Origin: Erwinia aphidicola
GTDB taxonomy: Bacteria > Pseudomonadota > Gammaproteobacteria > Enterobacterales > Enterobacteriaceae
Direction: 5' to 3'
DNA: 64,000 nucleotides
NCBI RefSeq assembly: GCF_014773485.1
Contig: NZ_JACXBP010000001.1
Span: 682,001 to 746,000 of the forward strand
This document shows, piece by piece, positions 57,055 to 64,000 of the stretch. The translations under genes and the position numbers were made by a program. How positions within the stretch are numbered: position 1 is the first letter of the stretch; each line of letters opens with the position of its first letter. The notes under the pieces were generated by a model. The model was given only the letters and a program-made list of their open reading frames with translations, was not told the DNA's origin and did not search any database.

Positions 57055-57423
57055 ATGAACGCGCTTCAATTTACCATCCTCTATGTTACTAATCCGGCAA
57101 GTAGCGCTAAATTTTACCAACGAATTCTCAATGTGAGTCCGGTCGAGCTATCCCCGACCTTCGCCATGCTGGCGCTGCCCTCAGCCTGCCGCCTGGGATT
57201 ATGGGCGCGCTCGGGGGTAGAACCGGCGGTAGCCGCGGGCAGCAGCCAGGCAGAGATCGTGCTGGCCGCAGCAAGCCGTAGCGAAGTAGATGACTGTTTC
57301 AGCCAGTGGCAGCAGTGGGGGATTGAGATCCTGCAGGTGCCAACGGAGATGGACTTTGGCTATACCTTTACCGCCTGTGACCCGGACGGGCACCGTATAC
57401 GCGTGTATGTCTTCCAGCAGTAA
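57055..57423 (+). CDS. VOC superfamily (glyoxalase/bleomycin resistance-like) protein
   Basis: A 122-residue protein with two beta-alpha-beta-beta-beta modules of the vicinal oxygen chelate fold. It opens FTILYVTNPASSAKFYQRIL and ends DFGYTFTACDPDGHRIRVYVF, with DPDGH the usual VOC end motif. Members bind metals for small-molecule reactions or sequester drugs; the substrate is unknown. It is downstream of a WYL regulator, a pairing seen in other bacteria. Confidence 0.9.
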   Translation: MNALQFTILYVTNPASSAKFYQRILNVSPVELSPTFAMLALPSACRLGLWARSGVEPAVAAGSSQAEIVLAAASRSEVDDCFSQWQQWGIEILQVPTEMDFGYTFTACDPDGHRIRVYVFQQ

Positions 57424-57431
57424 TGTGAAGC

Positions 57432-57514
57432 GGGTCGGGCATGCCCGACCCCTTTGATAATGTTGCTGGATGCCCGACCGGCTACGGATCGCAGGGTCGA
57501 GGCATGCCTCGACC
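57432..57514. repeat. Two GCATGC-centred palindromes between the VOC gene and pepT
   Basis: GGGTCGGGCATGCCCGACCC (57432-57451) and GGTCGAGGCATGCCTCGACC (57495-57514) are perfect 20-bp palindromes 43 bp apart. Between them GGATGCCCGACC is a degenerate half copy. The second is identical to 28988-29007. They lie between convergent genes. Confidence 0.87.
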
Positions 57515-57534
57515 GTATTTCTTTCCGCCGACTA

Positions 57535-58767
57535 TCACTCCGCTGCCAGCAGGCATATTTTCTCTGCCAGCAGGTAAGATTTCACAAACGACGGGATCGG
57601 CAGGAACTCAAATTTCGAGTGGAAGTTATGCGCCCCGGTAAAGAAGTTCGGCGTTAACAGACCCTTGGCCGACAGTGCTGCGCCATCGGTGCCGCCGCGC
57701 ATTGGGATCACCTTCGGTTCAATCTCTAACTGCTTCATCGCCTCAAAGATCAGTTCGATCGGGCGGCGATCGTCGCCAATAGCATTGCTGATATTGCTGT
57801 AGGTATCGCTGATGCTGACTTCAACTTTTCCGGTTGGGTAGGCCTGACGGATTTTCTCCGCCACGTCATGCATCTGCTGTTTGCGTGCGGCAAAACTGGC
57901 GAGGTCAAAATCACGAATTGAAGCCTTCAGACGCGTCTCGCTGGCGTTGGCCTGCATGTCGTTAAACCAGGTGTAGCCTTCGCGCCCCTCGGTATGCTCC
58001 GGCGTCTGCTGACGGTCGAAGTGGCTGATAAAGTCCCACGCCATCAGCAGCGGATTGACCAGCACCCCTTTGCCCGACATCGGGTGTGCTGTTACACCGG
58101 TCAGGCGGATTTCAGCGGCAGCGGCGTTAAAGTTCTCATAAACCACTTCGCCCAGCTCGCAGCAGTCGATAGTGTAGGCAAAATCGACGTCAAAACGGGC
58201 TTTTAAATCCAGCGCCTTCGCACCGCGCAGGCCGATCTCTTCATCCGGCACAAACGCCACCACGATATCGCCGTGGGCGTGCTGCGCATTCAGGTTTTCC
58301 ATCAGCGTCATCACCACCGTGACCGCCGCTTTATTGTCGGCGCCGAGCACGCTGGTGCCGTCGCTGAAGATGATTTCCTGGCCGTGATAGGCGCGGATCT
58401 CCGGGTGTTCCGCGCTGCGCAGCCAGATATCCTGCGCTTGGTTCAGGCACAGATCCTCACCCTCATAGCGCAGCGTCTGCGGATGAATATGCGGTGACAG
58501 CCCGACGTCGACGGTATCGATATGGGTGATAAAGCCAATGCGCGGCGCATCAGGGCGGGTGCCGGGCTTAACGGCGGTAACGGTAGCAAACTCATCAATC
58601 ACCACCTTTTCCAGCCCGAGCTGGCGCAGCTCGTCAGCCAGCATTTGCGCCATCTGATGCTGTTCCGGCGTGCTCGGCAGCACGGTTGCTGCGGCATCAC
58701 TCTGGCTGGTAACGGCCAGATAACGATAAAAACGCTGAGTCAGCTGGCTCGCCAGGTTGTCGGTCAT
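57535..58767 (-). CDS. pepT: Peptidase T (tripeptide aminopeptidase)
   Basis: Cytoplasmic M20-family zinc aminopeptidase that removes the N-terminal residue of tripeptides. The 410 residues show zinc ligands His in FITHIDTVD, Asp in LGADNKAAV, Glu in FVPDEEIG, Asp in DCCELGE, and His in GAHNFHSKFE, plus the TAHPMSGKG dimer-domain motif. pepT is FNR-controlled in some enterobacteria, but I see no convincing FNR box upstream here. It is divergent from the dppA-like gene. Confidence 0.95.
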   Translation of the reverse strand: MTDNLASQLTQRFYRYLAVTSQSDAAATVLPSTPEQHQMAQMLADELRQLGLEKVVIDEFATVTAVKPGTRPDAPRIGFITHIDTVDVGLSPHIHPQTLRYEGEDLCLNQAQDIWLRSAEHPEIRAYHGQEIIFSDGTSVLGADNKAAVTVVMTLMENLNAQHAHGDIVVAFVPDEEIGLRGAKALDLKARFDVDFAYTIDCCELGEVVYENFNAAAAEIRLTGVTAHPMSGKGVLVNPLLMAWDFISHFDRQQTPEHTEGREGYTWFNDMQANASETRLKASIRDFDLASFAARKQQMHDVAEKIRQAYPTGKVEVSISDTYSNISNAIGDDRRPIELIFEAMKQLEIEPKVIPMRGGTDGAALSAKGLLTPNFFTGAHNFHSKFEFLPIPSFVKSYLLAEKICLLAAE

Positions 58768-58889
58768 AACGTTTCCTTATTTGTCGCGAACTATAAAGGT
58801 TCTGTAGAGTTGCCAATCGTGTTATTTATTAAACAGATATCTTTTTGTTTTACGCATCACCCCCTGACAAAGTCAAATAAAAAGCGAGG

Positions 58890-60488
58890 ATGGAGATGAA
58901 GAAAGTGGTATTACGCACGGTACTGGCGGCTCTGGCGCTCACCGTGGCCTCTGGGGCAGCGGCAAAAACGCTGGTGTTCTGTTCGGAAGGGTCGCCGGAA
59001 AACTTTAACCCTCAGCTGTACACCTCCGGCACCAGCGTGGATGCCAGCGCGGTGCCGATTTATAACCGCCTGGTGGATTTCACACCGGGCACCACCGACC
59101 TGATCCCGAGCCTCGCCGAGAGCTGGGATATCAGCCCGGACGGCAAGATTTATACCTTCCACCTGCGCAAAGGCGTCAAGTTCCACAGCAGTAAAAGCTA
59201 TAAGCCGACGCGCGATTTCAACGCCGACGACGTTATCTTCTCGTTTATGCGGCAGAAAGATCCGGCTAACCCGTATCACAACGTCTCTAACGGCAGCTAC
59301 ACCAACTTTGAAAGCCTGGAGTTTGGCACGCTGCTGCAAAAAATTGAGAAGGTGGACGACCACACCGTGCGCTTTACGCTGGCCCATGCCGAGGCGCCAT
59401 TCCTCGCCGATCTCGGCTGGTATTTTGCTTCGATCCTCTCCGCCGAATATGCCGATGCGATGCTAAAGGCCGGCACGCCGGAGAAAGTGGACCGCGACCC
59501 TATCGGCACCGGGCCATTTGAGCTGGTACAGTACCAGAAGGACGCGCGCATTCTGTACCGTGCCTTTCCGGACTACTGGCAGGGCAAAGCGAAACTGGAT
59601 CGTCTGGTATTCAGCATCACCCCTGATGCCTCGGTACGTGCTGCCAAGCTGGAGAAAAACGAATGCCAGGTGATGCCATTCCCAAACCCTGCCGACCTTA
59701 AGCGACTGGGCGAAGACAAAAATATCACCCTGATGCAGAAGGCCGGGCTCAACACCGGTTTCCTCGCGTTTAACACCCAGAAAGCCCCGCTGGATAACGT
59801 CAAAGTGCGCCAGGCGCTGAGTATGGCGATTAACAAACCGGCGATTATCGAAGCGGTATTCCAGGGCACCGGCACCGCAGCGAAAAATCTGCTGCCGCCG
59901 GGGGTGTGGAGTGCTGACCAGGACCTGAAGGATTACGATTACGACGTAGAAAAAGCCAAGGCATTGCTGAAAGAAGCCGGAATAGCTCCTGGCACCAGCA
60001 TTGACCTGTGGGCGATGCCGGTGCAGCGCCCTTATAACCCGAACGCGCGACGCATGGCCGAAATGATCCAGGCTGACTGGGCGAAAGTGGGCATCAAAGC
60101 GAATATCGTCAGCTTCGAATGGGGGGAGTACCTCAAACGGGTGAAAAACGGCGAACACCAGGCCGCGCTGATGGGCTGGACCACCGCGACCGGCGATCCA
60201 GATAACTTCTTCGGTCCGCTGTTCAGCTGTACTTCGGCCAACGGTGGGTCAAACTCGTCGAAGTGGTGCTACCAGCCCTTTGACCAGCTGATTAGCAAAG
60301 CGCGCGCCGAGCAGGATCACGACAAGCGCGTGGCGATGTACCGGGAGGCGCAGCAGATCATGCACGACCAGGCCCCAGCGGTGATGATTGCGCACTCAAC
60401 CATTTTCGAACCGGTGCGCAAAGAGGTGAGCGGTTACGAAGTCGATCCCTTCGGTAAGCATATTTTTTATCAGGTAGAGATGAAATAA
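58890..60488 (+). CDS. Dipeptide-binding protein, DppA paralogue
   Basis: Periplasmic family-5 solute-binding protein of 532 residues with signal peptide (LRTVLAALALTVASGAAA) and close resemblance to DppA throughout. Shared features are FCSEGSPENFNPQLY, the Cys pair 6 and 236-type NECQVMPFPNPADL, LWAMPVQRPYNPNARRMAEMIQADW (in parts), and CTSANGGSNSSKWCYQPF. The dppBCDF permease genes do not follow, so it probably shares the Dpp permease encoded elsewhere. ATGs at 58890 and 58896 are both possible. Its neighbours are peptidases. Confidence 0.9.
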   Translation: MEMKKVVLRTVLAALALTVASGAAAKTLVFCSEGSPENFNPQLYTSGTSVDASAVPIYNRLVDFTPGTTDLIPSLAESWDISPDGKIYTFHLRKGVKFHSSKSYKPTRDFNADDVIFSFMRQKDPANPYHNVSNGSYTNFESLEFGTLLQKIEKVDDHTVRFTLAHAEAPFLADLGWYFASILSAEYADAMLKAGTPEKVDRDPIGTGPFELVQYQKDARILYRAFPDYWQGKAKLDRLVFSITPDASVRAAKLEKNECQVMPFPNPADLKRLGEDKNITLMQKAGLNTGFLAFNTQKAPLDNVKVRQALSMAINKPAIIEAVFQGTGTAAKNLLPPGVWSADQDLKDYDYDVEKAKALLKEAGIAPGTSIDLWAMPVQRPYNPNARRMAEMIQADWAKVGIKANIVSFEWGEYLKRVKNGEHQAALMGWTTATGDPDNFFGPLFSCTSANGGSNSSKWCYQPFDQLISKARAEQDHDKRVAMYREAQQIMHDQAPAVMIAHSTIFEPVRKEVSGYEVDPFGKHIFYQVEMK

Positions 60489-60491
60489 ATA

Positions 60492-60643
60492 GCGGCTTGA
60501 GCGAAAAGCCGCAGCGTCGCGGTTTAAGCCCACAGCGAGCACGATGATAGTGGGGGATGGGCTCGGCCTGAGGTAAGCCGGACGTCACGCGGCAGGGATG
60601 CCGCGTGCCGAGGCCCGCAGGGAGCGTCTTTTGCCGTTCCTGC
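60492..60643. repeat. Cluster of hairpins after the dppA-like gene
   Basis: This part of the 272-bp gap before the LysR gene is dense in inverted repeats: GCGGCTT with AAGCCGC (60492-60512), CACGCGGC-AGGGAT-GCCGCGTG (60586-60607), CTCGGC (60562-60567) with GCCGAG (60607-60612), and CGCAGGGA with a TTCCTGCG end (60616-60643). Together they could fold as a branched RNA or mark a REP-like element. I see no ORF in it. The remainder to 60760 shows nothing I can name. Confidence 0.55.
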
Positions 60644-60760
60644 GTGCTCAGGCTGAGCTCTGACCGGTTTGCGGACGTTTAGCGAAAGCAGTCATTTTCG
60701 GGGATCGCTCAGGAGGCGACCTTGTTTTTCGCTCGCCCCGCCAACGGCACTGCACCCACA

Positions 60761-61684
60761 TCACAGACTAAACTGCGCTCTGATCTCCATATCCTGCTGC
60801 TTTAACTCCATTCGCACAAAATCCACAAACAGCGACAGCGCTGCCGACGGCTGGCGCCCAATTGCCGTCTGCATCTGCAGCGAACGCTGGCTCAACTGGT
60901 CCGGTCCCACCGATTTCAGCACCAGCCCGTGCTCCAGCGCCTGATACATCACGGTGAAGTGGCTACTGATGGTGATCGCCTGCGGTGTATGTAGCAGGAA
61001 GGTGTAAAGGGAGCTGAAGTTATTGCAGGTCAGTACCGGCTCGATAAAGGTGCCGCTCATACGGCAGGAGAGGTCGAACAGCTGGCGCACGGTGAAGTTG
61101 GCATTGGGCAGCGCCAGCGGGTACGCCAGCAGGTCACTCAGCTTCACCTCCTGCTGCGCCAGCGGGTGGCTGCTATGCAGCACCAGCAGAACCGGAGCAG
61201 GCCAGGATGCCGCCACCTCGACACCGCGCTCCGGGTGCAGGCTGAACTGGAACGCCACGTCACACTCGCCGCGCCGCAGGATCTCCGCCACTTCCAGCGA
61301 GCTGGCTACCGTGAGCTGGAAACTGACCCCGGGGTGCAGCAGGCGAAACTGGGTAAACAGCATTGGCAGCAGGCTGAAAGCCATTCCGTCGGTGCAGGCT
61401 ACCCGCAGCGCAGTGCGCCTGACGGCTTTTAGCCCTTTAATCTCTGCAATCGCGTGCTCCATATCCATCATGCTTTTTCGCACGTGGTTTTCGAAAATCT
61501 GCCCGGCATCGTTCAGCACCATGCCGCGCGCGTGGCGCTCAAACAGCGGAGCGCCAACGCGCTCTTCCAGCCGCTGGATCTGGCGGCTGATCGCCGATAC
61601 CGCCACAAACAGCTGCTGGCTGGCGGCGCTGAGTGAGCCGCAGTTCACCACCGCCAGAAAATAGCGGATTTCACTGCTGTGCAT
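60761..61684 (-). CDS. LysR family regulator
   Basis: A 307-residue LysR regulator: HTH (about 3-62; MHSSEIRYFLAVVNCGSLSAASQQL in parts, VSAISRQIQRLEERVGAPLF) and the co-inducer domain. It opens at the ATG 61684; the longer open frame to 62371 crosses the divergent M20 gene and is an artefact. It is divergent from the M20 peptidase-MFS operon and is its likely regulator. The intergenic region of 159 bp is AT-rich. Confidence 0.9.
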   Translation of the reverse strand: MHSSEIRYFLAVVNCGSLSAASQQLFVAVSAISRQIQRLEERVGAPLFERHARGMVLNDAGQIFENHVRKSMMDMEHAIAEIKGLKAVRRTALRVACTDGMAFSLLPMLFTQFRLLHPGVSFQLTVASSLEVAEILRRGECDVAFQFSLHPERGVEVAASWPAPVLLVLHSSHPLAQQEVKLSDLLAYPLALPNANFTVRQLFDLSCRMSGTFIEPVLTCNNFSSLYTFLLHTPQAITISSHFTVMYQALEHGLVLKSVGPDQLSQRSLQMQTAIGRQPSAALSLFVDFVRMELKQQDMEIRAQFSL

Positions 61685-61843
61685 GGTAGTGCCTCCTGCT
61701 GGTGCATGTGCTTTTAAGGTGCAGCGCATCGTTGCTTTAAAAGCAAAGCCCGTTTGATATTTTGATGATTGTAGCAAAGCACGATTGTCGCTTAAAACTA
61801 AATGGCAAACACAAAAAATAAACAGATAAAACGGACAACTATC

Positions 61844-63268
61844 ATGACAGGTGAACAGGCAGTCGCGCAGGCTACGGCGTATTTTGACAGTGGGGAATTT
61901 AAAACGGTGCTGGCACGGCGCGTGGCGCTGCGCAGTGAAAGCCAGCGCGACGACCGTGATGCGCTGATCCAGAGCTATCTTGATGATGAGATGGTCCCCG
62001 CCATGCAGGCGCTGGGCTTCAGCACGCAGCAGCTGGCGAACCCGCAGGCGCCGCAGCGCCCCTTCCTGCTGGCAACCCGCATTGAAGACCCGCAGCTCCC
62101 CACGCTGCTGTGCTACGGCCACGGCGATGTGGTGTTTGGTGACGATGAAAACTGGCGCAGTGGGCTGAATCCGTGGCAGCTGCTGGAAGAGGGCGACCGC
62201 TGGTACGGGCGCGGCAGCGCCGACAACAAAGGGCAACACTCGGTGAACATTGCCGCGCTGGAGCAGGTAGTAGCCGCGCGCGGCGGTCGTCTTGGCTTTA
62301 ACTGCAAGTTTCTGTTTGAGATGGGGGAAGAGATCAGCTCCCCGGGCCTGAAGGAAGTGTGTCAGCGCCATGCCGACCTGATGAAAGCCGATATCTTTAT
62401 CGCCTCCGATGGCCCGCGCCTCAGCGCGGAGCGGCCAACGCTATTCCTCGGTTCGCGCGGTGCGGTGAACTTCCGCCTCAGCATCCACGCGCGCGATCGT
62501 GATTATCACTCCGGCAACTGGGGCGGTCTGTTGAGCAACCCGGGTACCCAACTGGCCAACGCGCTGGCCTGCCTGGTTAATCAGCAGGGCCAGCTGCAGG
62601 TTGCCGCCCTGAAGCCGCCAGCGATTAGCGCCGCAGTAAAAGCGATCCTCAGCGATATTGATGTCGGCGAAGGCGACGGACCGGCCATCGATCCCAGCTG
62701 GGGAGAATCCGGCCTGACGCCAACCGAGCGCCTGTACGGCTGGAACACGCTTGAAGTGCTCTCTTTCCTCACCGGCAATCCGGCGCGGCCGATGAACGCC
62801 ATTCCCGGCAGCGCGACGGCGGTCTGCCAGCTGCGTTTTGTCGTCGATACCGACTGGGAAAATATCGCCAGCCACCTGCGCACACATCTGGATGCGCACG
62901 GCTTCCAGCAGGTTGAGGTCGAGGTGCTGCGCGGCTCTCCGGCCACGCGCCTTGACCCGACCGATCCGCTGGTGGGCTGGGCGCTCGGAGTGATGGCGCA
63001 GACCAGCGGTAAAAAACCGGCGCTGCTGCCCAACCTTGGTGGTTCACTGCCGAATGATGTCTTTGCGCAGACGCTCGGCCTGCCGACGCTGTGGGTGCCG
63101 CACTCTTATCCCGCCTGCGGTCAGCACGCGGTGGATGAACATATGCTGAAATCGATCGCCCGCGAGGGGTTACAGATGATGACGCGCTTATTCTGGGATT
63201 TAGGCGAGCAGGGCAGCGATCTGCTGGCGCGCCATCGTGCGCACCGTGCACAGGGGGCAGGCCAGTGA
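61844..63268 (+). CDS. M20 family metallopeptidase
   Basis: Zinc peptidase of the M20 family, 474 residues from the ATG at 61844. Another ATG at 61802 opens the frame but lacks a ribosome site. Ligands are visible in CYGHGDVV (His, Asp), GRGSADNKGQ (Asp), EMGEEISSPG (catalytic and metal Glu), SDGPRL (Asp), and near the end ACGQHAVDEH (His). Members hydrolyse dipeptides or N-acyl amino acids. The next gene starts within its stop codon, a coupled MFS transporter that probably imports the substrate. Confidence 0.88.
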   Translation: MTGEQAVAQATAYFDSGEFKTVLARRVALRSESQRDDRDALIQSYLDDEMVPAMQALGFSTQQLANPQAPQRPFLLATRIEDPQLPTLLCYGHGDVVFGDDENWRSGLNPWQLLEEGDRWYGRGSADNKGQHSVNIAALEQVVAARGGRLGFNCKFLFEMGEEISSPGLKEVCQRHADLMKADIFIASDGPRLSAERPTLFLGSRGAVNFRLSIHARDRDYHSGNWGGLLSNPGTQLANALACLVNQQGQLQVAALKPPAISAAVKAILSDIDVGEGDGPAIDPSWGESGLTPTERLYGWNTLEVLSFLTGNPARPMNAIPGSATAVCQLRFVVDTDWENIASHLRTHLDAHGFQQVEVEVLRGSPATRLDPTDPLVGWALGVMAQTSGKKPALLPNLGGSLPNDVFAQTLGLPTLWVPHSYPACGQHAVDEHMLKSIAREGLQMMTRLFWDLGEQGSDLLARHRAHRAQGAGQ

Positions 63269-64000
63269 GCAGCTTAGTTCAGCCTCAGGCGGCGGCGCAG
63301 CCGAACCTGTATAAAACGCTGTTCGCGACCTGCGTCGGCAATGCGCTGGAGTGGTTTGATATTGCGGTGTACGGCTTTTTCGCCAGCTATATCGCCCACG
63401 CGTTTTTCCCTACTGAAGATCCGTCAGTCTCCATGCTGCTGACTTTCGGCAGCTTTGGCGTATCGTTTCTGATCCGTCCGCTGGGGGCAATTGTTCTCGG
63501 TGCCTATGCAGACCGCGTCGGGCGTAAAAAAGCGCTGCTGATGTCGATCATGTTGATGATGGTCGGTGGGTTAATCATCACTGTGATGCCGTCTTATCAG
63601 AGCATTGGCCTGCTGGCACCGCTGATGATTTTGCTGGCGCGCCTGATTCAGGGCTTCTCGGCGGGCGGCGAATTCGGCAGCTCTACCGCCTTTCTGGTGG
63701 AGCACTTTCCCGAGCGTCGTGCCTTTATCGCCAGCTGGCAGTTTGCTACCCAGGGGGCAAGTACGCTGATGGCCTCGGCGTTTGGCTTAGGGCTGACCTC
63801 GTGGCTGACTGAAACGCAGATTCAGGACTGGGGCTGGCGCATTCCGTTTGCTTTCGGCCTGATTATCGGCCCGGTTGGCCTGTATATTCGCCGCCACGTG
63901 CATGAGCCGGCCAGCTTTGTCGCCCAGGAAAAGTCCCACGCGCCGCTGAAAGACCTGATGAGCCGCCAGAAAACGCTGCTGCTGCTGGCAATGGGGCTGA
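63265..64000 (+). CDS. MFS transporter, metabolite:H+ symporter family (partial)
   Basis: Only the first 245 codons are inside the window. The GTG at 63265 overlaps the M20 stop (GTGA), so the two are translationally coupled. The sequence begins VSSLVQPQAAAQPNLYKT and continues with FATCVGNALEWFDIAVYGFFASYIAHAF (in parts). It shows the signature ADRVGRKKALL and RLIQGFSAGGEFGSS, typical of the MHS branch (ProP, citrate, ShiA-like proteins). At least six membrane helices are seen. The substrate is likely what the M20 enzyme cleaves. Confidence 0.9.
   Translation, partial: MSSLVQPQAAAQPNLYKTLFATCVGNALEWFDIAVYGFFASYIAHAFFPTEDPSVSMLLTFGSFGVSFLIRPLGAIVLGAYADRVGRKKALLMSIMLMMVGGLIITVMPSYQSIGLLAPLMILLARLIQGFSAGGEFGSSTAFLVEHFPERRAFIASWQFATQGASTLMASAFGLGLTSWLTETQIQDWGWRIPFAFGLIIGPVGLYIRRHVHEPASFVAQEKSHAPLKDLMSRQKTLLLLAMGL

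Noticed and set aside
58768..58889. FNR box upstream of pepT
   Set aside because: I looked for TTGAT-N4-ATCAA because pepT is FNR-controlled in some relatives; no match of better than about 6 of 10 was found.
61685..62371. N-terminal extension of the LysR gene to 536 residues
   Set aside because: The extension is antisense to the M20 gene and the LysR domain begins at the ATG at 61684.

Overview
The window is chromosomal DNA of a gamma-proteobacterium of the order Enterobacterales. I favour the Erwiniaceae (Pantoea, Erwinia or a relative), as an inference from gene content. The left two thirds follows the gene order of the terminus-proximal part of the E. coli chromosome: tyrR-tpx-ycjG-mpaA-mppA, zntB-fnrS-ttcA-dbpA, ydbJ-ldhA-ydbH-ynbE-ydbL-azoR-hrpA, ydgD-asr-rstAB-ydgI-ydgH-pntAB and uspE-fnr-smrA. 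The right third does not follow that order. Coding density is high, no gene looks frameshifted, and I see no insertion sequence, prophage, tRNA, rRNA or CRISPR array.

Layout. 0-6.3 kb: aromatic amino acid regulator TyrR, thiol peroxidase, and a murein-peptide recycling set (MppA uptake, MpaA cleavage, YcjG epimerisation). 6.3-10.8 kb: a beta-glucoside module with a BglG antiterminator gene converging on a bglF-bglB operon; each transcript begins with its own antiterminator/terminator element. 10.9-15.5 kb: ZntB, the FNR-activated small RNA FnrS, TtcA, DbpA and three very small proteins. 15.5-26.3 kb: a monooxygenase-like protein, an MgtC-like protein, LdhA, the YdbH-YnbE-YdbL envelope bridge, AzoR and HrpA. 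26.3-33 kb: AmiD, YdgD, the acid-shock pair asr-ydgU with a likely RstA site, and an rstA-rstB-carboxypeptidase operon. 33-39.4 kb: YdgI, YdgH and the transhydrogenase PntAB. 39.4-42.3 kb: a candidate copper-handling operon (DUF2946-like protein, TonB-dependent copper receptor, small membrane protein). 42.5-46.6 kb: an orphan fructose-type PTS EIIBC, UspE, FNR and SmrA. 46.6-64 kb: accessory metabolism, namely an aromatic-acid regulator/transporter pair, DoxX, a carboxylesterase, a chemoreceptor with a sigma-28 promoter, an aminotransferase with an orphan amino-acid-binding protein, a WYL regulator with a VOC protein, and a peptide-use cluster (PepT, DppA paralogue, M20 peptidase, MFS transporter cut by the window end).

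Several genes connect. FNR at 45 kb probably controls its own promoter and fnrS at 12 kb, through FNR boxes visible at both. RstA at 32 kb probably controls asr at 28.8 kb. BglG should act on both bgl leaders.

Between genes there is a striking set of short repeats: six perfect 20-bp palindromes centred on GCATGC, and tandem hairpins built on GGCCGATC-type arms, often flanked by GTAGGGG. I found no clear unknown multi-gene defence or mobile system. The least explained items are these repeats, the copper operon's small membrane protein, the small ORFs, and a structured 3' region near 60.5 kb.
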